From the NCBI GenBank assembly GCA_026125285.1, contig JAHCLO010000003.1, forward strand, positions 290,661 through 354,660: 64,000 nucleotides of DNA. Direction: 5' to 3'. Shown here one piece after another: positions 43,257-53,018 of this stretch. This stretch comes from Verrucomicrobiia bacterium. GTDB taxonomy: Bacteria > Verrucomicrobiota > Verrucomicrobiia > Limisphaerales > JADLHS01. A program made the position numbers and the translations under genes. How positions within the stretch are numbered: position 1 is the first letter of the stretch; each line of letters opens with the position of its first letter. The notes beneath the pieces are model-generated. The model was not told the DNA's origin. It did no database searches and saw only the letters and a list, made by a program, of their open reading frames with translations.

Positions 43257-45442
43257 TTAAAACCATTCTCCATTCTTCGCTGCTCTTGTGCCTCGCCCTC
43301 GTCTCCCCGCTCCGCGCGGACGACACGATCACCGAGGTCATGTCGCCCATCGCCAGCTACGTGTATTGCGAGTGGCCGGGCGATGACGTGTTGCAACTCC
43401 GCACCAGTCCGTGGGTGAGCTACTACTATCCGGGCCTGGACGGGCCGCAGATTGTCCTGCATGGCCGCGTGACGGGCGCGGGCGGCGCGCCGTTGGCGGG
43501 AGCGACCGTGTCCGCCGCGTGGGGCACGCTGCCCGTGGCATCCACCAGCACGGCGGCGAACGGGACTTATGCTTTGCCCCTGGGCGCGGGTGTGTATGCG
43601 TTGACCGCCGGCGCTCCCGGCTACGCGCCGTCCGCGCGCGTGCTGACGTTGAGCGCGGGAACTGCGCCGCAGGATTTTCAACTGAACGCTTTGCCCGCCG
43701 CGCCAGACCAGCTTGAAACGGTTCGTTCGCCAGTGGTCAACCACTCGACCGGCCCACCCGGTGAATTGAAGATGTTCGACGGAGTGAGCTTCGTTGCGAT
43801 CACGGGCGGGAACGCGCCGCAACTGGATCGGATGACGATTGTGCTGACGCATGGTTTCAACAGCAACCCCGAGGAGTGGGCCAGCGGGTTGGCCGCGCAA
43901 ATGCGGGATGCGGGCGTCACGGCGGAAGTTGCCAACATTCTGTGCTGGGATTGGCGCGCGGCGGCAGTGCCACTGGCGGAAGCCTACGGGCGCACCGGGG
44001 ATCAGGGGATTGCCCTGGGCGGCGCGTTGCAGGATCGGCTCGGCGTGGGTTATTTCCCGGAGCTTCATTTTCTCGGGCATAGCCTGGGCACGCTGGTCAA
44101 TGCCGCCGCCATCAACTACCTGCGCGGAGACAAGCTCGGACACGAGGAGGTGGCGTCGGCTCCGTGGATTTCAAAACCGATCCACGTCACGTTGTTCGAT
44201 CATGCCGAGCGCGCCAACCTGCTGAATCAGCAACTGCTTTACGACGGCCTGTCACTGAATCTGGTGGAGGCGGTGGACCGGCTTTCGTCGGGCGGGGGTT
44301 ATACGTGGGAATGGCAACGTTCCCTGCCGGTGCGGCCCACTTGGGCGGACAATTACGTTTCGCTGTTCGGCTTCGGCCACGCGCAGGCGGTGAATGTAAG
44401 GTTGAAAAAGTCAACGCTTGGGCCGGTAAATCCGCACAGCTACGCGTGGTGGTGGTATGGCCAGTCCGTCGAAAATCCGACCGACGCGCTCAATCCGCTG
44501 GGTTTTGGGCGCAGTCTCGAATACCTGCGTGCCGCCGGTTTGTCTGCGGCCCAATTCCCGCCTTCCGCCGGGGAAGCGCCGCCGGGGAGTTGGTTTGAGC
44601 AAAGCGGATGGAGTTCGAACCCGTTGGCGCTGCACCGCGACCTCACGGTGCGTGAGTCCCTTGGGATCATGGCGGAAACCGTGGTGCAGGGAACGGTCGC
44701 CGCCGTCCAAACCGCCGGCCAGGTGCTGGTGGAGGTCCGGGAGGGGGCACAAGCGGCGGGGCAATGGATCGCAATGGGTTTTAACGCCGTGGGCAATGCC
44801 GCGATTCAGGGCGGGCAGTCCTTGGTCAATCTGTTTGATTCCGCAGTGTTGCGGCTCCAGTTGCTCACCACTTCGCCCTCACCCAGTCCCGTGTTACCCA
44901 TGCGTGGCGGGCCAGTGACGGCCCAAGGCGAAGGCGACTCTGCCCCGCCGATGGCGTGGCTGCCGATTGCGTTTCCGACGAACGCGACGGCGATGGCCTT
45001 CGATTTCATCGTGGAGGACGATCCTGTGGAGGATGTGCTGGTGTGCGGCATCGGGACGAACCACCTGTTTTCACTGGCGGCCAAATACATTCCGACGAAC
45101 GCGATCTCGGCCAGTCCGTTGGTGGACGTGACCGCTTGGGCCGGCACGACGAACGAGTTGTTCTTTGGATTCCTGGGCGGGACTTCGACCGAGGCGACGC
45201 TGGTGATTGAGAACATCCGGTTCTATTCGGTGGCTCAACCGAGGCTCGAAATCGCTGTGAGTGGAGACGCAACGCTGCTGTCATGGCCGTTGACTGCGGG
45301 TGGCTACGTGGTCGAGATGACGCCGATGCTGAGTCCACCGGCTTGGGAAATTATGACCAACGCCCCGGCGATCTCGGCGGATCGTTACGTGTTGACGAAT
45401 TCGTGGAATGGCGAGGCACGGTTCTATCGGCTGAAGAAGTAG
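43244..45442 (+). CDS. Secreted alpha/beta-hydrolase-fold protein with an N-terminal carboxypeptidase-regulatory-like domain
   Basis: About 732 residues. The signal peptide (KTILHSSLLLCLALVSPLRA) is reached by GTG 43244, which lies inside the right end of element copy 6. No later start precedes the hydrophobic core. The first domain (about 50-125) is a CarboxypepD_reg-like beta sandwich (LHGRVTGAGGAPLAGATVSA). The alpha/beta hydrolase follows with MTIVLTHGFNSNPEEW and nucleophile elbow FLGHSLGTLVN (Ser). The C-terminus is the shared beta module ending ARFYRLKK. Probably an exported esterase/lipase-like enzyme; substrate unknown. Confidence 0.85.
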   Translation: MRASVKTILHSSLLLCLALVSPLRADDTITEVMSPIASYVYCEWPGDDVLQLRTSPWVSYYYPGLDGPQIVLHGRVTGAGGAPLAGATVSAAWGTLPVASTSTAANGTYALPLGAGVYALTAGAPGYAPSARVLTLSAGTAPQDFQLNALPAAPDQLETVRSPVVNHSTGPPGELKMFDGVSFVAITGGNAPQLDRMTIVLTHGFNSNPEEWASGLAAQMRDAGVTAEVANILCWDWRAAAVPLAEAYGRTGDQGIALGGALQDRLGVGYFPELHFLGHSLGTLVNAAAINYLRGDKLGHEEVASAPWISKPIHVTLFDHAERANLLNQQLLYDGLSLNLVEAVDRLSSGGGYTWEWQRSLPVRPTWADNYVSLFGFGHAQAVNVRLKKSTLGPVNPHSYAWWWYGQSVENPTDALNPLGFGRSLEYLRAAGLSAAQFPPSAGEAPPGSWFEQSGWSSNPLALHRDLTVRESLGIMAETVVQGTVAAVQTAGQVLVEVREGAQAAGQWIAMGFNAVGNAAIQGGQSLVNLFDSAVLRLQLLTTSPSPSPVLPMRGGPVTAQGEGDSAPPMAWLPIAFPTNATAMAFDFIVEDDPVEDVLVCGIGTNHLFSLAAKYIPTNAISASPLVDVTAWAGTTNELFFGFLGGTSTEATLVIENIRFYSVAQPRLEIAVSGDATLLSWPLTAGGYVVEMTPMLSPPAWEIMTNAPAISADRYVLTNSWNGEARFYRLKK

Positions 45443-46122
45443 CCGCGCGGCGGAAATTGGGAAGGCTGAGTGTAATGGGAGCAACCGGATTTGCCGTCGC
45501 GCCGTTTTGAACATTCACGCGTTCACGCTGATTCGCGCTCAAACGATTTCGTGGACGATGCCGTATAGCCGACATTCGGCGGGGACAGATCGAGCCAGAT
45601 TGTCGCGCACAGGGCCGGGAGTTTTTCCGGCGGCTGATGGAAGGTGTTTCGTTGGATCAGTTCCAAGAGCAGCCGCAGATCCTCCACCCAGGCCGAGCCC
45701 GGCTTTCCGGAATGTGGAATGTCGCAGCGAGTGGGCGCGAACATCTCTCCGAGTTCAGATTGAGCCGACTCACGTCCGCTGCTACGAGGGTGAGGGTGAG
45801 ATTTCTCCCAACGCCAGTTCGCGCTTTGAACCCCTGAACCCAGTGTTGGTGGGGCGTGTCAGTCCCCTGCGCGCCGCCATCGCAGGAAACGGTCCCCGGC
45901 GCGCACGGAGTGACGCGCCCTACCTCGAAGTTCACGGAAAGGCCGCCGGCCGGTCGTGGGTGAGTTTCGTGGGCACGGGAGCGGACTTCCACCGCTCGGT
46001 CCCCTCGCCTTCCCGGTCGCACGAGCGCCAGCTGGGGAAATGCCGTTTGATTTGGCGGGGAATTTGACTACGGTATCCCTCAGAGAGTCGAAAGTTGCCA
46101 TTATTCTGAATTTCTAAAGGAC
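45443..46122. other. 680-bp intergenic region with two repeat fragments
   Basis: No gene is convincing on either strand; the longest frames have no recognisable motif and run through repeats. It contains a half-site matching the GACGTGAGTC family (about 45754-45787, minus orientation) and a 77-bp palindrome at 45848-45924. The end of the region presumably holds the promoter of the amidase gene. Confidence 0.6.
45848..45924 (+). repeat. 77-bp palindromic element, GGGCGYGTCACTCC family
   Basis: Left arm ggtggggcgtgtcagtcccc and right arm cggagtgacgcgccctacc are inverted repeats with several mismatches across about 27 bases. It is a third kind of palindrome, unrelated to the other families in this window. 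Confidence 0.8.
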
Positions 46123-49100
46123 ATGTTTTCATCGCCGCGCCGTCAGCTTCCCGAAGCGTTCTTTGCCGGTTGTTCTCGTTGTGCCGGCTGCCTGCTCGTT
46201 GCGGTCGGTCTGGTGCTGGGCATTTTCTGTCAACGCAGTCTCGCGGTCCCGGTCTCCGTTCCGGTCCCGTGCGAGTGCGCGCCAGACGATCCGCACGCGG
46301 GCAAAGGCAGGTTCTCGGCTGATTATTCGTGGATGGATCAAGTGGACAAGGCGGCAACGCCTCCACCGGACGCGCCGGTAGTTCCCGCCGCCGTTGGCCC
46401 AATTGTACCAGCCGCGGGCCAGCCCGCTGGCGCATTGAGCGGGCGAATCATCTTCATGTCGGCTGGGCACGGTTGGACGGCCGGGGCGAGCAGTTGGTCT
46501 TTGCAGCGTCCGGTGCTGTTGGAGATGAACGAGGACTACGGCAATGTGGATCAGATGAATATGTTCGCCGCGTATTGTTTCAATGCCGGGGCCACGGTGG
46601 TGCCGTTTCGTCCGATCGGAAATCAAACCAACGCGGTGGTGTTGGACAACGATGATCCCGGAGTGACGTTTGCGGGCGCATGGAGCGACAGCAGCGCGCC
46701 CCTGTTTTATGGCAGTCCCGGGGCCGTGCCCTATCGGTTCGCCGCGCTCGCGGCCACGGAGAGCGCCACGGCGACGTACGTGCCGACTCTGCCGGCGGCC
46801 GGTCTGTACCCGGTCTATACGTGGGTGGCGCACGGCGCAAATCGCACTTTCCAACTCTACCGCATCCGCCACACGGGCGGCGAATCGCACGTGCGCATCC
46901 CCCATCAGATGGTGGGCAATGGCTGGGTCTATTTGGGCACGTATCATTTTGCCGCCGGTTCAAATCCCGGGAGCGGCGCGGTCATTGTCAGCAACCTCCA
47001 ACCCACGCCCGGTGTGGGCAGCGTCGTGATTGCGGACGCCATTCGTTTCGGCAACGGCCTGGGCGTGTTCGACCGGGGCTTTGGCAGGTCCACCTATCCC
47101 AGTGAGGAGGAATGTGCGCGGTACTGGGTGCAACGCGGTCTCGGTCAAGGCCAGTCGCCGACACTTTACGATCCCGATTATCCCGGCTCTTCGACGGATG
47201 ACGGCGACGACAATGTAGGCACGCCGCCCCGCATGGCGCGGGAGATGAACGCGACGGGGGTTGACTCCAGCATCTACCGGCGGCTGTTGATCAGCTTTCA
47301 CTCGAACGCCGGTGGCGGACGCGGGGTGGTGGGATTATGGAATGACAATGCGCTTTTCCCCAACACGGGAACACCGAACCAATTCCGCCTCGCGCAACTT
47401 CTGGGCGCGGAGATCAACAACGACTTGTCAGCCTTTGGTGTGCCTCCGCTCGAAGTGGCCTGGAACAACCGCGGCGCGAACGTGACGCTCCGCCGCACGG
47501 ACTTTGCGTTCGGGGAGATTCGCAATGATACGTTGGGTGGTGAAATGGATGCCACCATCGTGGAGGTGGCGTTTCACGACAACGACAGTGACGCCCGGTT
47601 GCTGCGCGATCCCAAGGTGCGGAACTGGGTGGCGCGCGCCACCTATCAAGGCGTGGTGCGTTACATGAACGAGTTTGACGGTGTCGCGCTGACCTTCCTG
47701 CCGGAGCCGCCCCAGAATCCCCGGGCCATTGCCTCCGGCAGCAATGTGATGGTTTCCTGGTCGGCCCCCATTGCTCAGAGCGGAAGCGGAAGTGCGACGG
47801 GCTACGTGGTTTATCAATCCACCAATGGCTACGGCTTTGGCAACCCGGTCACAGTGAACGGCACGACTCTGTCAGTGACTTTCAGCAATCTGGCGGCGAA
47901 TACCACCTACTATTATCGCGTTGCGGCCACCAACAGCGGCGGCGAATCCTTTCCCACAGAAACCGTGGGTTGCCGGATTGCGGCCAATTCAGACACGCCA
48001 AAGGTTCTGGTCGTGAATGCGTTTGACCGCTTCGACCGCTTCACGAATTTGCGGCAGACGCCTGCTGCCCGTAACTACAAATCCCCCGGTCACGATGCAA
48101 ACAGCGGCACCATGGAGCGCGTGCTGCCCGCTCGAAACAACGCCTTTGATTACGTGGTGACCTACGCGACGGCCTTGACCGCCAGCGGTTATCCGTTCGA
48201 CTCCTGCCAGAATGATGCCATCATCAACAATCAAGTCGCGCTGGCAAATTATCCCATCGTGATCTGGGCGTGCGGTAATGAGTCCACGGCGGACCGCACC
48301 TTCAACAGCACCGAGCAAATCCGGGTGGCGCCATTTTTGTCTGCTGGAGGAAGTTTGTTCGTGTCGGGGTCGGACATTGCGTATGATCTTGACCGCCCCT
48401 CCGGCCCCACTGCGGCGGATCGCAACTTTCTGCGCAATCAACTCCGCGTTGCCTACGCGAACGACAACTCCGCCAGTTACACCGCGTTTCCTGTGGCAGC
48501 GGGCATCTTCGCGGGACGTGCCAGTGCTACCGTGGACAACGGAGCGGGCGGGATTTATTGGGTGCCGTCTCCGGACGTGCTGCTGCCGAATGGCGCGGGC
48601 ACAAGCGTTGCGCTGAATTATTCCGGCGGCACCGGCGGCGCGGCGGCAATTCAATACGACGGGTCGGCCGGCGGCGGGCGAGTGGTTTACTTTGGTTTTC
48701 CCTTTGAAACCATCGCCAGTGCCACCCGACGCAATGAATACCTGGCCAACATCCTCGCGTTCCTCAGCACGCCACCGGCCACGAATGTTCCCCCCTCGAT
48801 TTTGACTTCGCCGCAAAGTGTGAACGCAGTCATCGGCTCGAACGCCACGCTGACTGTGGTGGCGTCGGGCACGGCGCCATTGAGTTACCGGTGGTATTTC
48901 AACGGCACTGAGCTACCCGGAGCAACGACGAGCACGCTTGATCGGAACAACGCCCAGCCCGTTGATTCCGGGCATTATCAAGTGATGGTTGCCAACGCTT
49001 TTGGCTCGATCACCAGTCAGGTTGCCACGCTGGTCGTCACGCTGCCACCTGCGATCGAAACATTGTTCGCCGATGACTTCGATGCGAACACCGCGAGCGC

Positions 49101-50376
49101 CTGGATCGTTAATCGTTCCTCCACGGATACTCGCGTCACGTTCAACTACAATCATGCGCCAGATGGTGTTCCCGCCGCGCCCCACGCAACCGGCGGCACG
49201 ACGCGCGGGGTGAAATTTGAAGCCAATCTCACAGCGGGCGTCGCCGCGGCTATCAACATCTCTCCCGTGGGTCAAAGTTTCACCGGCGATTACTGGCTTC
49301 GCTTCGACGCCTGGCTCAATGCCAATGGCCCTTTCCCGTTGGGCGGCAACGGTTCGACCGAACACCTGACAGCGGGTGTGGGCACGGCCGGCAACCGTGT
49401 GCAATGGACGGGCGCGGGCAGCACGGCCGACGGACATTGGTTCGCCGTGGATGGCGAAGGCCAGGCTTCGGATACTTCGACCACGGCGCTCAACGACTTC
49501 GGCGCATTCAGCGGCACCACGCATCACAGCGCGGGTTTCGGCGGGTACGCGGCGGGCACCGCGAGCAATTCGCGCGGCAATGGGAACACCTACTATCACG
49601 GCGCGTTTCCCGGCGGCCAGACCGTGCCGGCGCTGCAACAGGCCAATCATCCGCAGCAAACCGGTGCGCTCGCCGCGGGCACCGTGGGCTTTGCGTGGCG
49701 CGACGTACTCATCAGCAAAACGGGAAATACCGTGGAATGGACTTTGGACGGACTGAAGATCGCGACGATCAGCAACGCCACGTTCACCGCCAGCAATATC
49801 TTCATCGGCTACTGGGATTCGTTCAATTCACTCTCCGACAACCCCGCGCTGAGTTTTGGCCTGGTGGACAACGTGCGGGTGGAGCGCTATGTGACCAACG
49901 CGCCGCCCTACCTCACCAGCCAACCGCAAGGAGTATCCGTTCCGCAAGGAAGCAACGTGACGTTCACCGTGGTGGCGGGCGGCACGGCCCCGTTGGCCTA
50001 TCAATGGCGTCTTAATGGAACGAACCTCCCGGGCGCCACTGCCAGCAGCTTCACAAGGAACAATGTGCAACTGGCGGAGGCTGGCCATTACTCCGTGCTG
50101 GTCACCAACGTTGCCGGCTGGGTGACGAGTTCCACGGCGCTGCTCACGGTGACCATCCCGCAGCCGTTGAGATTCGAGTCGGTGACGTTGCTGGAGAATG
50201 ATGAACTGAGACTGCGGATCAGCAGCGACCCCGGGATGGTCGGGATTCAATGGTCGAGCAATTTGGTGCATTGGGAGACGCTCACCAATCTGGCCCATCC
50301 GGGGGGGACCATTGAATTTGCCGACCCGGTCGCGATTGGGACACCACAGCGATTCTATCGTGCCTTGATGCCCTAG
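46123..50376 (+). CDS. Giant secreted N-acetylmuramoyl-L-alanine amidase-like protein with golvesin, FN3 and Ig-like domains
   Basis: 1417 residues with a long signal region (hydrophobic at about 20-42). Amidase_3-type zinc residues are visible in order: His in SAGHGW (116), Glu in EMNEDYGN (137), His in LISFHSNAGG (393) and Glu in TIVEVAFHDN (481). Inserted between the second and third is a golvesin-like beta domain (about 218-310: TLPAAGLYPVYTWV through VGSVVIADAIRFGNG). An FN3 domain (about 527-620) follows, then a Rossmann-like segment (about 625-880), an Ig-like domain (about 887-985), a lectin-like domain and another Ig-like domain. The C-terminal beta module closes PQRFYRALMP. A remodeller of peptidoglycan or another glycan is likely but inferred. 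Confidence 0.85.
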   Translation: MFSSPRRQLPEAFFAGCSRCAGCLLVAVGLVLGIFCQRSLAVPVSVPVPCECAPDDPHAGKGRFSADYSWMDQVDKAATPPPDAPVVPAAVGPIVPAAGQPAGALSGRIIFMSAGHGWTAGASSWSLQRPVLLEMNEDYGNVDQMNMFAAYCFNAGATVVPFRPIGNQTNAVVLDNDDPGVTFAGAWSDSSAPLFYGSPGAVPYRFAALAATESATATYVPTLPAAGLYPVYTWVAHGANRTFQLYRIRHTGGESHVRIPHQMVGNGWVYLGTYHFAAGSNPGSGAVIVSNLQPTPGVGSVVIADAIRFGNGLGVFDRGFGRSTYPSEEECARYWVQRGLGQGQSPTLYDPDYPGSSTDDGDDNVGTPPRMAREMNATGVDSSIYRRLLISFHSNAGGGRGVVGLWNDNALFPNTGTPNQFRLAQLLGAEINNDLSAFGVPPLEVAWNNRGANVTLRRTDFAFGEIRNDTLGGEMDATIVEVAFHDNDSDARLLRDPKVRNWVARATYQGVVRYMNEFDGVALTFLPEPPQNPRAIASGSNVMVSWSAPIAQSGSGSATGYVVYQSTNGYGFGNPVTVNGTTLSVTFSNLAANTTYYYRVAATNSGGESFPTETVGCRIAANSDTPKVLVVNAFDRFDRFTNLRQTPAARNYKSPGHDANSGTMERVLPARNNAFDYVVTYATALTASGYPFDSCQNDAIINNQVALANYPIVIWACGNESTADRTFNSTEQIRVAPFLSAGGSLFVSGSDIAYDLDRPSGPTAADRNFLRNQLRVAYANDNSASYTAFPVAAGIFAGRASATVDNGAGGIYWVPSPDVLLPNGAGTSVALNYSGGTGGAAAIQYDGSAGGGRVVYFGFPFETIASATRRNEYLANILAFLSTPPATNVPPSILTSPQSVNAVIGSNATLTVVASGTAPLSYRWYFNGTELPGATTSTLDRNNAQPVDSGHYQVMVANAFGSITSQVATLVVTLPPAIETLFADDFDANTASAWIVNRSSTDTRVTFNYNHAPDGVPAAPHATGGTTRGVKFEANLTAGVAAAINISPVGQSFTGDYWLRFDAWLNANGPFPLGGNGSTEHLTAGVGTAGNRVQWTGAGSTADGHWFAVDGEGQASDTSTTALNDFGAFSGTTHHSAGFGGYAAGTASNSRGNGNTYYHGAFPGGQTVPALQQANHPQQTGALAAGTVGFAWRDVLISKTGNTVEWTLDGLKIATISNATFTASNIFIGYWDSFNSLSDNPALSFGLVDNVRVERYVTNAPPYLTSQPQGVSVPQGSNVTFTVVAGGTAPLAYQWRLNGTNLPGATASSFTRNNVQLAEAGHYSVLVTNVAGWVTSSTALLTVTIPQPLRFESVTLLENDELRLRISSDPGMVGIQWSSNLVHWETLTNLAHPGGTIEFADPVAIGTPQRFYRALMP

Positions 50377-50547
50377 CCCGCGAGGAACGATCCGGCGCGG
50401 CCGCGGTCGCGAAGCGTTGAGGAGTGCAGCACAAGCTCTGTTTCGGAATGACGCCACCGTCTGCACCCGAGGACTCAACTTCATGCGCCGGAACAGCCCC
50501 GGTAACTTCACTTGAAATCCCGGCAACGCTACGCCCATAGTTCGCGC

Positions 50548-52296
50548 ATGGACAAAGACAAAGTGGCGGAAATTCTCGTGGACATCGGTACGCTTCTGGA
50601 GTTGAGGGGCGAGAATCCGTTCAAGACCCGCGCCTACACCAACGCCGCCCGCGCCCTCGAGAACCTCGCTGAACCGCTTGCGCAAATCGTGGCGGAAGAC
50701 CGCTTGGGCGAAGTCAAAGGCGTGGGCGAAGGCATTGCCAAGAAGATCAAGGAACTGGTCGAAACGAGTAAACTTGCTTACTACGAGGAACTGAAGGCTT
50801 CCATTGCGCCTGGACTGGTGGCGTTGCTCGAGATTCCCGGGCTGGGTCCTAAGAAGATTCAGGCGCTGAACAAGAAGCTGGGTGTGGATTCCGTGGAAGC
50901 CCTCGAACAAGCCTGCAAGGACGGCAAAGTCGCCGAGTTGGATGGCTTCGGTGAGAAAACGCAGACGAACCTTTTGGAAGGCATCGAACAACGCCGGCTC
51001 TACGCCTCAAAACATTTGTTGAGCGACGCTCTCCGCGTGGCCGGGCCGCTCCTGGAAAGTTTGCGCCAACATCCCGAAGTAATTCGTTGCAGCACGGCCG
51101 GCAGTCTGCGCCGGTCCAAGGAGGTCATCGGTGACATTGACCTGCTGGCTTCCTCGAAGCAGCCCGCCGAAGTGATTGGGTATTTTGTCCAGCAACCCGG
51201 CATCCTGAAAGTCATCGCGAAGGGCGACACCAAGGCGAGCGTGATTTTGGAGGGCGGTATTCAATCCGATCTGCGCGTGGTGAGCGACAAGGAATTCCCC
51301 TTCGCGCTCGCGTATTTCACCGGCAGCAAGGAACACAACATCGTGATGCGCCAGCGCGCGATTGCCCGTGGACTCCGGCTCAATGAGTACGGCCTGTTCA
51401 AATCGAAGGAGGAAACGCGCGATCCCCAATTGCTGGTCGCCTGCCGGGATGAGGCGGAGATTTATGAGCAACTGGACCTGGCCTGCGTCCCGCCGGAACT
51501 GCGCGAGGATCACGGTGAGTTCGCCGCCGCCGAGCAAGGGACGCTGCCCAGACTCGTTGAATGGACCGATCTCAAAGGTTCGTTGCACAACCATTCCACC
51601 TGGAGCGACGGCCACCATCGCACGGCGGAAATCGCCCAATACATGGAAGACCTCGGTCTGGAATACTGGGCCATCACGGATCATTCAAAATCTTCCTTCC
51701 AAGCCAACGGTCTCGACGCTGCGCGGGTACGCCAGCAGCTAAAGGAAGTCCAACAGGTCAACGAACAGCTTGCCGAACGTGGCAGCGACTTCCGCCTGCT
51801 CACGGGCATCGAGGTGGACGTGCTCAAGGACCGGCTGGATTTCGACGATGATTTGCTGGCGGAACTGGACGTGGTGGTGGCGAGCTTGCACGTGCCGGCC
51901 AATAACGAGGCCGAGAACACCAAGCGGCTGATTCGCGCAGCGGAGAACCGATTTGTCCATACGCTCGGCCACTTGTCAGGCCGGCTGTTGCTCGAACGCG
52001 AGCCATACCCGGTTAACCAGCAGGCGGTGATTGATGCCTGCGCCGCCACGGGCACGTGGCTGGAACTGAACTGCAATCCACGCCGTTTCGATCTCGACTG
52101 GCGGCTGTGGCCCACGGCGAGAGCCAAAGGCGTAAAGTGCGTCATCAATCCCGACGCGCATCGCAACGAACATGCAAATTTCCTGCGCCTCGGCATCGGC
52201 GTCGCCCGCAAAGGCTGGCTGACCAAGGCGGACGTGATCAACACGCTTCCCTTGGACAAATTGAGACAGGAATTGCAGCGGAAACGTGCCAAATAA
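50548..52296 (+). CDS. polX: DNA polymerase/3'-5' exonuclease PolX
   Basis: 582 residues from ATG 50548; the frame opens slightly earlier at 50512. The N-terminal helix-hairpin-helix repair region (LLELRGENPFKTRAYTNAARALENLA) is followed by the pol-beta-like catalytic core with GSLRRSKEVIGDIDLL and SDLRVVS (metal-binding Asp residues). The C-terminal PHP domain shows LHNHSTWSDGHHR, AITDHS and CNPRRFDLDWR. Together these indicate a bacterial family X polymerase with 3'-5' exonuclease and AP-endonuclease activity, active in gap-filling base-excision repair. Confidence 0.96.
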   Translation: MDKDKVAEILVDIGTLLELRGENPFKTRAYTNAARALENLAEPLAQIVAEDRLGEVKGVGEGIAKKIKELVETSKLAYYEELKASIAPGLVALLEIPGLGPKKIQALNKKLGVDSVEALEQACKDGKVAELDGFGEKTQTNLLEGIEQRRLYASKHLLSDALRVAGPLLESLRQHPEVIRCSTAGSLRRSKEVIGDIDLLASSKQPAEVIGYFVQQPGILKVIAKGDTKASVILEGGIQSDLRVVSDKEFPFALAYFTGSKEHNIVMRQRAIARGLRLNEYGLFKSKEETRDPQLLVACRDEAEIYEQLDLACVPPELREDHGEFAAAEQGTLPRLVEWTDLKGSLHNHSTWSDGHHRTAEIAQYMEDLGLEYWAITDHSKSSFQANGLDAARVRQQLKEVQQVNEQLAERGSDFRLLTGIEVDVLKDRLDFDDDLLAELDVVVASLHVPANNEAENTKRLIRAAENRFVHTLGHLSGRLLLEREPYPVNQQAVIDACAATGTWLELNCNPRRFDLDWRLWPTARAKGVKCVINPDAHRNEHANFLRLGIGVARKGWLTKADVINTLPLDKLRQELQRKRAK

Positions 52297-52366
52297 TGAC
52301 AATTCTCTTGGAGGACGATCTCGCGCTATTCCAACTCATCCACCTACATCTCCCCTTTCGCCTTAC

Positions 52367-52939
52367 ATGGAAACGTCCCAAAAACAAATCCAACCAACAC
52401 GTATTACCCGCGCCAACGCCGGCCTGGTGGTGGTGGATATTCAAGAGCGATTGTTGCCCGCAATCTGCGAACGCGAGCGGGTCGTGCAAAACGCGCTTCG
52501 CCTCATCAAGGGAGCGGGGATCCTCAACTTGCCGGTGCTGGTCACTGAGCAGTACCGCAAAGGCATCGGGGCCACTGTGTCCGCGATTGCATCAGCGATT
52601 CTGGATTTTGCGCCGATCGAAAAGACCGCCTTCAGTTGTCTTGGTGCGCCGGGGTTTGTCGAAAGGTTGCGCTCCCGCGGCGTGAGCGAGGTTGTGTTGT
52701 GCGGCATCGAGACGCATGTGTGCGTGTGCCAGACGACGTTGGATTTGCTGACGGCAGGGTTCCGCCCCTTCGTGGTGGCGGATGCAATTTCGTCGCGCAC
52801 ACCAGAGAATCACCGTCTGGGCGTGGAGCGGATGCGCGATGCCGGGGCGATCATTGTCTCGACGGAGATGATCCTGTTTGAACTGCTGGAACGCGCCGGC
52901 ACGGATGAATTCAAGCAAGTGCTGGCGCTGGTGAAGTAG
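52367..52939 (+). CDS. Isochorismatase-family hydrolase (YcaC-like)
   Basis: A 190-residue cysteine hydrolase from ATG 52367. The triad is visible: Asp in AGLVVVDIQERLLP, Lys in PIEKTAFSCL and Cys in VLCGIETHVCVCQT (nucleophile in the VC position). The isochorismatase fold's cis-peptide GIETH is typical of YcaC-type proteins of unknown substrate. It lies downstream of polX by 70 bp and convergent with the DUF1080 gene. Confidence 0.92.
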   Translation: METSQKQIQPTRITRANAGLVVVDIQERLLPAICERERVVQNALRLIKGAGILNLPVLVTEQYRKGIGATVSAIASAILDFAPIEKTAFSCLGAPGFVERLRSRGVSEVVLCGIETHVCVCQTTLDLLTAGFRPFVVADAISSRTPENHRLGVERMRDAGAIIVSTEMILFELLERAGTDEFKQVLALVK

Positions 52940-52962
52940 CCACCCTTCCCACCAAAAGGAAA

Positions 52963-52991
52963 CGCGGCGCACGTTGTTCACCTGCGCCGCG
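52963..52991. terminator. Stem-loop between convergent genes
   Basis: A 9-bp GC stem (cgcggcgca / tgcgccgcg) lies between the isochorismatase and DUF1080 stops. On the minus strand it is followed by TTTCCTTTT, suiting termination of the DUF1080 transcript. The plus strand lacks a T-run. Confidence 0.65.
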
Positions 52992-53018
52992 CCAAAACAA
53001 CTGCCGCTTCGTCGCCGC

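Noticed and set aside
45507..46067. Open frame of about 186 codons in the 680-bp gap
   Set aside because: It crosses a palindrome and a repeat half-site, and its composition is not protein-like. No domain is recognisable.
46955..46985. A ggttcaaatccc-like sequence that resembles a tRNA T-arm
   Set aside because: It is inside the intact amidase reading frame, and no acceptor stem, anticodon arm or D-arm can be formed around it.
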